Below are positions 23,500 to 33,119 of a DNA stretch of 64,000 nt, piece after piece. The stretch's first letter is position 1. Every line of letters starts with the position of its first letter. The notes beneath the pieces were generated by a model. The model searched no databases, was not told the DNA's origin, and saw only the letters and a program-made list of their open reading frames with translations. Where the stretch lies: assembly GCF_000715075.1 (NCBI RefSeq), contig NC_134096.1, positions 35,599,804-35,663,803 on the forward strand, in the 5' to 3' direction. This DNA is from Nicotiana tabacum (Eukaryota > Streptophyta > Magnoliopsida > Solanales > Solanaceae). The translations under genes and the position numbers were made by a program.

Positions 23500-24129
23500 A
23501 GCTAGTGAGAATTAATTCTAAACTATGTAACACCAATAATCCAATATAGCTCATATTTGGAAAGATATTATTAGGATGTTTCCTTGAAATGAGGAAATGA
23601 CTTAAGAGAAAGTTGAAGAGCAGTAAGCGCAGACAAAGTGTCCGTAGTTAGCATGATAAGTTTCTAAAAAGTGATGATTGTTAAAAGCAGCACAACTTTA
23701 CCTCTTTTGTTCTTGTGAATTTAGGGACATTTGCTACTTGATGCTAGTTAAGATTTTCTTAGTGAAATATGCTAGTGCTCATGTTTTTTTGGAAAAACCA
23801 CATTGGATTGCTTCTCCTGTTGTCATTATGGAGATAACCACAATTGTTCTCAAAGTTACAGAGTAGAATAACGTTGTTGTCCAAAGATTTGCTATAATTT
23901 GGAGTAAATTGTTCTTTGGCCACACATTAAGATTGTATTTTCTTTTCTTCATTTGTTATATTCTACTTCCAAAAAAAGTCTATCAGCATCAACTTTACAT
24001 GACCCCCCCCCCTCTTTAGGTCAAGGACCATCAGTTAAGTGACAAATATGGCTGTTGTAAAGTCGAGTCAACACTATTTTTCAACTGAAAAAAGCTTCTC
24101 GTTTTTGTTTGTGTGCAGTTCTAACACAA
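23500..24129. other. Unassigned AT-rich DNA left of element B
   Basis: It may be the 5' part of LINE B (minus strand), but I recognise no endonuclease motif. A poly(C) run lies at about 24002-24011. At 24130 the sequence passes abruptly into element B's LTR. Confidence 0.4.
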
Positions 24130-25400
24130 GATTGTGACTTAGTCTGTCCCGGAAAACTGTAAAGTTGAAATAATTTGTTGTTAGTTATATGCTCACTATG
24201 TGTTGCTAAAATTTGACTGTAAATCATGTTAGAAATCATGAATAGGCTATGTGATAGTACAGTTGGGACCCACAAAGGTCGCGTACTTGTTGAATTGCCT
24301 ACTAAATGCTATATGTACTCAGCCTTAGATTTTACTTGCATATTTTATCTCAGTCTCTGTTATTATTATTGATACATCATATCATTGTTGCTTGGGCTGA
24401 TTTCATGATTATTAAGAGCCTGAGAGACTGGAGGGATTTATGACTAAGTGAGGCCGAGGGCCTGATTGTGAGATATTGATACTATAGCACGTGATTTGTC
24501 CGTGCAACACGTGAGTTGGCCGTGCAAATTCGTATATTATACTATAGCACGTGAGTTGGCCGTGCAGATTTTTATATTATACTATAGCACGTGAGTTGGC
24601 AGTACAGCACGTGAGTTCGCCGTGCAGATCCAGATAGTTATATTATGGCACGTGAGTTGTCCGTGCAATTTATAGCGCTTGGGCTGTAGGAACCCTCCGG
24701 AGTTTGTATACCCACAGTGAGCGCGGATACCCATTGAGAGTGAGTGATGAGGGCTGGGAGCCCAGTGAGTGATTGTTGTCCTAAGAGGTTGTACTTGATT
24801 TCTATTTGTTGTTGCACTTAGTTGCTATCTGTCATTGTTGTAAAATCTCTGAAAGATTGTTGATATACGGATTACATGAACATGAACTGTATAAAAATTG
24901 ATTTGACATTAAACTGCCAGATTTGATAGCATGTCTTCTTTTGCTGGAATTATTGGAAATGAACCATAACTGTGTAGCTCGTTGCTATCTTCAGTTCCTT
25001 ATTTATTATTGTTACTTGCTGGGTTGGTTGTACTCATACTACACCTTACACTTCGTGTGCAGATCCAAGTATTCCCGGACATAGCGGGTGTTGATCCTTT
25101 CGCGCGGTTGATTTTCAGGAGATTTTGAGGTAGCTGTCGTATTCCGCGGACCTTGTCTCTTCTTCTCTATCTCTTTGTTTACTGTATTTAGTCTCATACT
25201 ATTATAGACTATATTTTCCAGACTTGTATTCATATTAGATGCTCATGTACTCAGTGACACCAGGTTTTGGGGAGTGTTTGTGTTGTATTTAAATATTATA
25301 TTTTCAACCTTAAAGAGAAGTTTTGGTTTATTGAGATTTTTGGCTTGCCTAGTATCGAGATAGGCGCCATCACGACATGTTGGGATTTTGGGTCGTGACA
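24130..25400 (+). repeat. 5' LTR of element B, missing its 5' part
   Basis: It matches 28650-29964 from GATTGTGACTT onward and ends GGGTCGTGACA. A G-box-like hairpin array (24487-24670) and the stem-loop block at 24681-24695 lie inside. The U3 promoter region is absent, so this copy could not drive transcription in its present form. Confidence 0.9.
24487..24670 (+). repeat. GCACGTGAG...CGTGC hairpin array, 5' LTR of element B
   Basis: Six or so units of the type GCACGTGAGTTGGCCGTGCA, some separated by TTATATTATACTATA spacers. GCACG and CGTGC can pair in most units, and most units also hold the palindrome CACGTG. The partner array is at 28996-29232. Confidence 0.85.
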
Positions 25401-25403
25401 AGT

Positions 25404-25416
25404 TGGTATCAGAGCC
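25404..25416 (+). other. Primer binding site of element B (initiator tRNA-Met)
   Basis: TGGTATCAGAGCC, three bases after the 5' LTR end, is the complement of the 3' end of plant initiator tRNA-Met, the usual primer of this retrotransposon group. Confidence 0.93.
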
Positions 25417-25599
25417 TAGGTTACATAGGTCTCACGAGTCATGAGCAGGTTTAGTAGAGTCTTCCGGATCGGTACGGAGACGTCTGTACTTATCCTCGAG
25501 AGGCTACGGAACCCTTAGGAAAATTTTACTTTCTTGTATTCTGTCGTGCAAATTTGTTGATTCTGGAAACTAAATTTCTACTATTCTATTTTCCCACAG

Positions 25600-26760
25600 A
25601 TGGTAAGGACATGTACTACCGGATCAGACGGTCAGCCACCAGTGCCACCAATTAGGGCCGCGAGAGGTCGGGGTCGTGGTAGAGGCCGAGGCCGAGGTAG
25701 AGGTCGAGGTGTAGCTCGAACCACAGTTGGAACAGCACATGTAGTACCACCAGTTATTCTAGCTCAGGAGCAGATTCTAGATATAGTTGAGTCGACAGGA
25801 TCAGTTCAGGCACCAGTTGTGCCCATTGAGATTGCACGCATTCAGGAGACTTTGGACCAGATATTGGCAGCCTGCACTGGTCTTTCTCAGGTGGTTTCGG
25901 CTGGGGTAGGTACTCATACCCCCGTTGACCGTACTCCAAATCAGGTAGTACAGGGACTTGAGAGATTTGAGAGGCTTCGACCTCCACCATTTAGCGATAC
26001 TGAGTCAGAGGATGCTCAGGATTTTCTGCATAGGTGTCAACGAATGCTTCGGACAACGGATATTCTGGAGACCAGTAGGGTCTCATTCACTACTTTTCAG
26101 TTTTCTGGGGCTGCACTCAGATGGTGGGAGACTTACGAGAGGCGTAGGCCTGTTGGCGCAGCACCCCTTACTTGGCATCAGTTCTTCGTGGTCGTTTTGG
26201 AGAAGTTCTTACCTCAGTCCCGCAGAAAAGAGCTGCGCAGATAGTTTGAGCAACTTCGCCAGGGTGATATGTCTGTGACGCGGTACGAGATGAGATTTTT
26301 TGAGTTGGCTCGTCACGCAGTCTGGTTGGTTCCCACTGATAGGTAGAGGATTAGGAGGTTCATTGATGGCCTCACATTTCAGCTGCGGTTACTTATGACT
26401 AGAGAGAGAGTATCTGGTTCTACTTTTGATGAGGTGGTGGACATTGCTCGGCAGATAGAGATGGTTTCTAGCCAGGAACATGGAGAGAGAGAAAGGCTAA
26501 GAGGCCTCGTAGTCCGGGTGATTACAGCGGTGTTCCTTCAAGGGGTCAGTTTCACCGTGGTAGGGGTCATTCTTACAGACACACTCAAACAGGTCATCCA
26601 GCTCATCGTGGTGCAATAGCTAGCCATGGTTCTTACAGTGCTCACTCAGTCCAGTCTTCATTCAGTGCACTACCAGCGCAGAGTTCTCATCATGCCTCGT
26701 CCGCACAGGTTTCTGCAGGTCATTCCTCGGGTTATCAGGAGCAGCAATTCTGTCAGATGA
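25600..26760 (+). pseudogene. gag of element B, broken
   Basis: From ATG at 25600 a 214-codon frame begins with a basic RG-rich tract (residues about 22-40, RGRG repeats), a Gln/Val-rich linker, and then the capsid-like domain (FERLRPPPFSDTESEDAQDF and LRWWETYERRRP). A TAG at 26242-26244 interrupts it; the same frame continues with FEQLRQGDMSVTRYEM, a second TAG occurs near 26346, and MTRERVSGSTFDEVVDIARQ resumes at 26395. A frameshift near 26490 follows. Both stops can be explained by one-base changes. Gag would form the virus-like particle around the element RNA. Confidence 0.9.
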
Positions 26761-26764
26761 GGGG

Positions 26765-27592
26765 TTGTTTCGAGTGCGGAGAATTTGGCATTTCAAGAGA
26801 GAGTGTCCTAGGCTATTGAGTGGGGCTTCACAGCAAAGTTCTCGATCGACGGCACCAGCACCAGCAGTTACACCACCCGCCGTGCTATCTCGAGGTGGGG
26901 GTCAGGAAGCTAGGGGTAGCCCAAGAGGGGGAGGCCGATCAGGAGGAGGGCAGGCTCGATTCTATGCTTTTCCTTCCAGGCCAGATATTGTTGCCTCAGA
27001 CGCAGTAATCATAGGTATTGTTTCAGTGTACCACAAGGAGGCTTCTATATTATTTGACCCTGGTTCCACTTATTCATATGTATCATCATATTTTGCTCAT
27101 TATTTGGATATGCCCTGTGAGTCCTTAGTTTCACCTATTTGTGTATCTATACCGGTGGGTGATATTATTATTGTGGATCGTGTGTATCGGTCGTGTGTGG
27201 TAACTATTGGGGAACTAGATACTAGAGTTGATATTTTATTACTCGGTATGGTTGATTTCGATGTAATCCTATGTATGGATTGGTTGTCTCCATGTCATGC
27301 TATTCTGGACTGTCACGCAAAAATTGTGACGTTGACGATGTCGGGGTTGCCAAAGGTTGAATTGAGGGGTTCTCTAGATCTTGTTCCTAGCAGGGTAATT
27401 TCTTATTTGAAGGCCCAACGTATGGTTGGAAAGGGATGCTTGTCATATTTGGCCTTTGTGAGAGATGTTGATGCAGATGCTCCTATTATTGATTCAGTAC
27501 CAGTCGTGCGAGACTTTCTGGATGTATTTCCTGCAGACCTGTCGGGTATACCACCCGACAGGGATATTGATTTTGGTATTGACTTGGTGTAG
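26765..27592 (+). pseudogene. gag zinc knuckle and protease of element B
   Basis: The CCHC knuckle begins CFECGEFG at about 26767 but shifts frame near 26789, before its His, by an apparent one-base loss. A Pro/Gly/Arg-rich linker follows, then the aspartic protease: FDPGSTYSYVS at about 27052-27084 (D-P-G-S in place of D-T/S-G) and later ILCMDWLSPCHAILDCHAK. The frame ends at a TAG (27590-27592) just before the RT region. The protease would process Gag-Pol in the particle. Confidence 0.88.
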
Positions 27593-28385
27593 GGCACTCA
27601 GCCCATTTCTATTCCTCTGTATCGTATGGCACCAGCTGAGTTAAAAGAATTGAAAGAGAAACTTCAGGAACTACTTGAAAAAGGGTTTATTAGACCTAGT
27701 GTGTCGCCTTGGGGTGCACCGGTTCTGTTTGTGAAAAAGAAAGATGGTACTATGCAGATGTGCATTGATTATAGGCAGTTGAACAAAGTTACAACCAAGA
27801 ATAAATATCCATTACCCCATATTGATAATTTATTTGACCAGCTTCAGGGAGTGAGGGTGTTCTCCAAAATTGATTTGAGGTCTGGGTATCACCAGTTAAA
27901 AATTCGGGATTCGGATATTCTAAAGACGTCATTCAGGACTCGTTATGGCCACTATGAATTTCTTGTGATGTAATGCCTCATCAACATTTATGCATTTGAT
28001 GAATAGTGTATTTCAGCCATATCTTGATTTATTTGTCGTGGTATTTAATGATGATATTCTGGTGTACTCACGTAGCCAGGAGGAACATGCACAACACTTG
28101 GGTATTGTATTACAGAGGCTCAGAGAGGACAGACTTTATGCTAAATTCTCTAAGTGTGAATTCTGGCTTAGTTCAGTGGCATTCTTGGGACATATAGTGT
28201 CCAGTGAAGGTATTAAGGTGGATCCGAAGAAAATAGAGGCAGTTCAGAATTGGCCCAGACCATCCTCAGTTACTGAAATTCGGAGTTTTCTCGGCTTGGC
28301 CGGTTATTATCGTTGTTTCGTGGAGGGTTTCTCGTCTATTGCGTCGCTTATGACTAAATTGACCCAAAAAGGTGCTCCGTTCAGG
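27593..28385 (+). pseudogene. Reverse transcriptase of element B, truncated
   Basis: RT begins near [20 protein letters not shown] (27626) and continues through [25 protein letters not shown] and [13 protein letters not shown] to 27972, where a short deletion after FLVM shifts frame. It resumes at 27990 with the palm: VFNDD at 28041-28055 keeps both catalytic Asp, with Asn before them where relatives have Ile or Val. [17 protein letters not shown] follows. The gene stops at about 28385, where LTR sequence begins, so the connection and RNase H domains are missing. Confidence 0.9.
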
Positions 28386-29964
28386 TATGTGAGAAAAATT
28401 AGTATTTTTTTATGGAATTAATTCCAATAAATTTTATTGACTGAAACAAATTATTTGTGACTAGATTCGAGGCATTCGGAGGCCGATTTGCGAGGCAAAG
28501 GCATAGCAGAGTAAAAAGTTACACGTTTTGAGGTAAGTAACAGTTTAAATCTGGTCCTCAGGGTATTAAACCCCAGATTTTGGTATCATGTGATTATTTT
28601 GGAGGTGACGCACATGCTAGGTGACGGGCGTGTAGGCGTGCACCGAGGGGATTGTGACTTGGTCCGTCCCGGGAAACTGTAAAGTTGAAATAATTTGTTG
28701 TTAGTTATATGCTCTATATGTGTTGATAAAATTTGACTATAAATCATGTTAGAAATCATGAATAGGCTATGTGATAGTACTGTTGGAACCCACAGAGGTC
28801 GCGTACTTGTTGAATTGCCTGCTAAATGCTATATGTACTCAGCCTCACCTTTTACTTGCACATTTTATCTCAGTCTCTGTTATTATTATTGATACATCAT
28901 ATCATTGTTGTTTGGGCTGATTTCATGATTATTAAGAGCCCGAGAGACTGGAGGGATTTATGACTGAGTGAGGCCGAGGGCCTGATTGTGAGATATTGGT
29001 CCGTGCAGCATGTGAGTTATCCGTGCAGCATGTGAGTTGGCCATGCAGATTCTTATATTATACTATAGCACGTGAGTTGGCCGTGTAGCACGTGAGTTGG
29101 CCGTGCAGATTTTTATATTATACTATAGCACGTGAGTTGGTCGTGCAGCACGTGAGTTGGCCGTGCGGATCTCGATAGTTATATTATGGCACGTGAGTTG
29201 TCCGTGCAGAACATGAGTTGTCCGTGTAGATTATAGCGCTTGGGCTGTAGGAGCCCCTACGGAGTCTGTACACCCCCAATGAGCACGGGTACCCATTGAG
29301 AGTGAGTGATGAGGGCTGGGAGCCTAGTGAGTGATTGTTGTCCTGAGAGGTTGTACTTGATTTCCATTTGTTGTTGCACTTAGTTGCTATCTGTCATTGT
29401 TGTGAAATCTCTGAAAGATTTTTGATATTCTGATTACATGAACAGGAACTGTATAAAAATTGATTTGACATTAAACTGCCAGATTTGATAGCATGTCTAT
29501 TCTTTTGCTGGAATTACTGGAAATGAACCATAACTGTGTAGCTCATTACTATCTTTAGTTTCTTATTTATTATTGTTACTTACTGAGTTGGTTGTACTCA
29601 TACTATACCATGCACTTTGTGTGCATATCCATGTGTTCCCGGACATAGCGGGTGTTGATCCTTTCGCGCTGTTGATTTTCAGGAGATTTTGAGGTAGCTG
29701 TCGTGTTCCGCAGACCTTGTCTCTCCTTCTCTATCTCTTTGTTTACTGTATTTGGTCTCAGACTATTATAGACTATGTTTTACACACTTGTATTCATATT
29801 AGATGCTCATATACTTAGTGACACCAGGTTTTGGGGAGTGTTTGTATTGTATTTAAATATTATATTTTCAACCTTAAAGAAAAGTTTTGGTTTATTGAGA
29901 TTTTCGGCTTGCCTAGTATCGAGATAGGCGCCATCACGACAGATTGGGATTTTGGGTCGTGACA
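28386..29964 (+). repeat. 3' LTR remnant of element B
   Basis: It starts inside the LTR: AGTATTTTTTTATGGAATTA corresponds to about 10746 of solo LTR 2. It keeps the hairpin array (28996-29232), the stem-loop GGGCTGTAGGAGCCC (29242-29256) and the end GGGTCGTGACA. It extends further 5' than the other LTR of the element. Confidence 0.9.
28996..29232 (+). repeat. GCACGTGAG...CGTGC hairpin array, 3' LTR of element B
   Basis: About eight units of GCACGTGAGTTGGCCGTGCA type, more than in the 5' LTR copy (24487-24670), so copy number changed after or during insertion. Arms GCACG/CGTGC are kept in most units. Confidence 0.85.
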
Positions 29965-30339
29965 GTCTATGGACACCAACAGATCTACCTTGGGTCTCCT
30001 AATAGCAATTCCAAGCTGCTAAGCCTCACGATCAGGTAGGGCCGATACCAAAATCTGCACAAGAAGTGCAGAGTGCAGTATCAGTACAACTGACCCCATG
30101 TACTGATAAGTGTCGAGCCTAACCTCGACGGAGTAGTGATAAGGCTATGACAAGACAACGACATAACAAACCTGTGCATTTTAACAGTATTTGTACAAAT
30201 AACAGCTAAACATGTACTATTGGGAGGGAAAACATGCTGAGGGGAATACGAAATAGAGAACTACAGCAAAATAGTATCTTGAACAACCAATATACTATGA
30301 ATCAATAAGAATAAGTAAACACAGTAAAGGAAAAATGCA

Positions 30340-30590
30340 CGGCATCACCCTTCGTGCTTTTACTCTCAACCTCACCATAAAATCAATAGAAACGACACGA
30401 CATCACCCTTCGTGCATTAACTCTCATAATATGGCACGTCATCACCCTTCGTGCATTAACACTCACAATATGGCACGGCATCACCCTTTGTGCATTAACA
30501 CTCACAATATGGCACGGTATCACCCTTCGTGCATTAACACTCACAATATGGAACGTCATCACCCTTCGTGCATTAACACTCTCCCTTACC
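30340..30590 (-). repeat. 39-bp tandem repeat in the element D LTR
   Basis: CATCACCC recurs at 30440 and 30479, with the variant TATCACCC at 30518, spacing 39, and further copies lie on both sides (about six). The unit includes CACCCTTCGTGCATTAACAC and CAATATGGCACGG. GCACG and CGTGC pair across 11 bases. Because 39 is a multiple of three, both strands stay open with 13-residue peptide repeats; I do not take these as a gene. Confidence 0.88.
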
Positions 30591-31469
30591 ATAATGCAAT
30601 GAACAAATAACAATAGGGAGATAGAATAACAAGTGCAAGCCTTACTTCAACATTTGGTTCCACAATATCAACCTCAACTTCGGAATCAATACTCAATTAT
30701 CACTAGAAGATCCATAAACATGATAAGAACGATCAATTTAACAATACTAGTCTAAACATAGACAACATGAACAAAGGAAGTTATAATTGCAAGAAACCAA
30801 GCCCCGCCCTCATGCTTTAACCCGAATACAATGCTTAAGTACTCGTCACCTCATATATACGTTGTTCCCCAATATTTAAACAAGTAGAAAATATACAAAC
30901 AAGTCTTATTCCCTCAAGTCAAGGTTAACCACGACACTTAACTCGCTCCAAAGGCCACCCAATGCTCAATTACCGCTTTTCCTCTAGAATCCACCTCCAA
31001 ACCACTCATATCTATCCACAATAGACTCAATAATATCAAATATTGCTAAAGAAATCAATTACATTGCATACATTTAGATTCCCCAAACTTTCCCCCAAAA
31101 AGTCAAAAATCGACCGCGGGCCTGCTTGGTCAAAAACTGAGATTCGGACCAAAATCCCTTCATCCATTCACCCCTAAGCCCGATTATTAATTAGTTTCGG
31201 AATCTGACCCAAAATTGAGGTCTAAATCTCCAATTTGTAAATAATCCCAATTCTTGCTAAATCCCTAGTTTTCTTCCATGAAAGAATAAAGATTAGGGCT
31301 AGGAATTTAATGGATGATGTTAGAAATGGAAGAAAATGAGTTAAAGAGTACAAACCTATGAATTGATGTTGAGTTTTCTCTTCAAAATCGCACCTAGGCT
31401 GAACTCTAATGGAGAGTTTATGAAAAATGGGTAAAATCCCGTTTTGGTTCTGTTTTTAAGGTCTAGGCA

Positions 31470-31790
31470 TCAAGCCTTCTTCGCATTCGCGAAGGGCCTG
31501 CCGCGTTCACAATGAGTAGCAGCACGAGTGGATTTCGTGTTCGCGAGTTCCTCTTCGCTTTCACAAAGGTTGTTCCCCCCTGGCCTCCGCGTTCGCGAGC
31601 CAGTGTTCGCGTTCGCGTACAAGAACTAGTGTCCCCTCCACTATGTCCCTAAAGCATCGCGTTCGCGAAGGGTAAGGCCCCCATTGCTTTACGTTCGTGA
31701 CCCAGCTACCGCATTCGCGATTAAGAAAATCACCCTGCCCCAGTTTACTCTTCACGTTCGCGAGAGTACCTTCGCGAATGTGAAGAAGAA
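31470..31790 (-). repeat. CpG-rich TTCGCGAA motif cluster in the element D LTR
   Basis: About ten copies of variants of CTTCGCGTTCGCGAAGG (for example at 31478-31490, 31590-31615 and 31658-31672). Many are self-complementary. On the minus strand the cluster lies just upstream of a TATA-like CTTAAAAACAGAACC stretch. It matches the cluster at 1-250. Confidence 0.8.
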
Positions 31791-32518
31791 CACACCAGAT
31801 ATCAACTGAAGCACAAAAACCAGATTTTTCTAAGTTTCAAAACACCTATAGCCTATCCGACACTCACCCGAGCCCTCGGGGCTCCAAATCAAACATGAAC
31901 ACAAGTCCAAAAATATCATACAAACTTGCTCGCGCGACCAAAACACCAAAATAATGCCTAGAACTACGAATCGGACACCAAATCAAATGAAATTTTCTAG
32001 AAAACTTTAAAACTTCTATTTTCACAACCGAACGTTCGAATCACGTCAAATCAACTCCGTTTCTAACCAAATTCGACAGACAAGTCATAAATATTGTAGT
32101 GGACCTATACAGGACTCCAAAACCAATATACAGACCCGGTATCAATAAATCCAAACATCAGTCAATTCTTAAAATCATCAAACTTTCAAACTTTTAAGAT
32201 TTTCATCAAAATTCCATATCTCGAGCTAGGGACCTCGGAATTCGATTCCGAGCATACGCCCAGGTCCCAAATTCTGATACAGACCCAGCGGGACTGTCAA
32301 AACACGGATCTGGGTCTGTTTTCTCAAAACGTTGACCGAAGTCAACTTAAATGAATTTCTAAGGAAAAATTCTTATTTTTATCAGTTTTTAACATATAAG
32401 CCTTCAGGAAGAACACCCGGACTGCGCATGCAAATCGAGGAAGGCTAAAATAAGGTTTTGAGACCTCAAAACACAGAATTAGGTTCTAAAATATAAGATG
32501 ACCTATCGGGTCATCACA

Positions 32519-32535
32519 TTCTCCACCTCTAAAAC
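32519..32535 (-). other. Polypurine tract of element D
   Basis: The minus strand reads GTTTTAGAGGTGGAGAA and abuts the LTR start TGTGATGACC. It is the counterpart of 5777-5793 in element A. Confidence 0.88.
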
Positions 32536-33062
32536 AATCGTTCGTCCTCGAACAGACATAGAAAAGTACCTAAACTGGTGAAAAGATATGGATATCTACT
32601 CTGCATATCTGACTCGGACTCCCAAGTAGCTGCCTCAATGGGCAGACCTCTCCACTGCACTCGAACTGAAGGATAACTCTTAGACCTCAGCTGTCGAACC
32701 TGCCGGGCTAGAATAGCCACCGGCTCCTCCCGTAAGTCAAATCCTTGTCCAATTGGACAGAGCTGAAATCTAACACGTGGGACATATTGCCGTGATACCT
32801 CCGAAGCATGGACACATGGAACACTGAATGAACTGTTGATAACCCTGGTGGCAATGCAAGTCTGTAAGCCACATCTCCCACTCTCTCTAGAATCTCAAAA
32901 GGTCTGATATACCTAGGGCTCAACTTGCCATTCTTTCTGAACCTCATTACACCCTTCATGGGTGATACCCAAAGCAATACTCTCTCCCCGACCATGAATG
33001 CAATATCACGAACTCTGCGGTCGGCATAACTCTTCTGCCTGGACTGGCTGTGCGAAGTCGAT
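32529..33062 (-). pseudogene. Integrase C-terminus and chromodomain of element D
   Basis: Minus-strand frames: 33062-32996 ends with the Arg/Tyr-rich QSRQKSYADRRVRD segment. 32995-32708 carries VGERVLLWVSPMKGVMRFRK and RYIRPFEILERVGDVAYRLA, the GPY/F module of gypsy integrases, then HSVFHVSMLRRYHG. A frameshift near 32715 leads into the chromodomain-like tail (VRVQWRGLPIEAATWE, 32529-32720), ending FEDERLF. These parts would bind DNA and chromatin during integration; the catalytic core is missing. Confidence 0.9.
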
Positions 33063-33119
33063 CCTGAAAGAAAAAAAGCAAGAACAAGATCTCATTTATT
33101 TGCGTGCACAAATCCCAAC

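Larger units (their letters stand above)
20797..23500 (-). mobile_element. LINE B: decayed L1-type element, minus strand
   Basis: Read on the minus strand, 23110-23058 gives DFRPISLLETFNKIMAS, the RT motif that opens the palm of plant L1 elements. It is followed by a segment resembling the next conserved block (KIMDVVLVANECSDSR, about 23000-22930). Around 21670-21500 the minus strand carries GGFGIRELQ, from the RT-associated region. A short poly(T) at 20797-20803 is the probable poly(A) end. Many stops and frameshifts break it. Two MITEs lie inside (21736-21968 and 22115-22323). The 5' limit is uncertain. Confidence 0.75.
24130..29964 (+). mobile_element. Element B: Ty3/gypsy chromovirus with large deletions
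   Basis: Order: truncated 5' LTR (24130-25400), primer binding site, gag, protease, reverse transcriptase, then an abrupt join at about 28386 into the middle of the 3' LTR (to 29964). RNase H, integrase, chromodomain, polypurine tract and the start of the 3' LTR are missing. The PBS and the LTR tail (GGTCGTGACA) place it with the long-LTR chromoviruses. No duplication can be tested because the 5' end is lost; the right flank is GTCTA. Confidence 0.92.
29965..33062 (-). mobile_element. Element D: remnant of a minus-strand chromovirus
   Basis: It comprises most of a 3' LTR (29965-32518), a polypurine tract (32519-32535) and the end of pol (32536-33062). The LTR's 3' end is cut at 29965 by element B and pol is cut at 33062 by element C. 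The LTR start TGTGATGACCCGATAGG differs from element A's, so this is another chromovirus family. Confidence 0.88.

Noticed and set aside
29965..29969. GTCTA as a target duplication of element B
   Set aside because: The left end of element B is lost, so the partner copy cannot be tested.
30335..30613. Open frames on both strands with 13-residue repeats
   Set aside because: By-product of the 39-bp LTR repeat, whose length is a multiple of three.
33063..33119. Primer binding site for Tat element C
   Set aside because: No TGGCGCC-like or TGGTATCAGAGC-like motif lies here; the 5' end is truncated.
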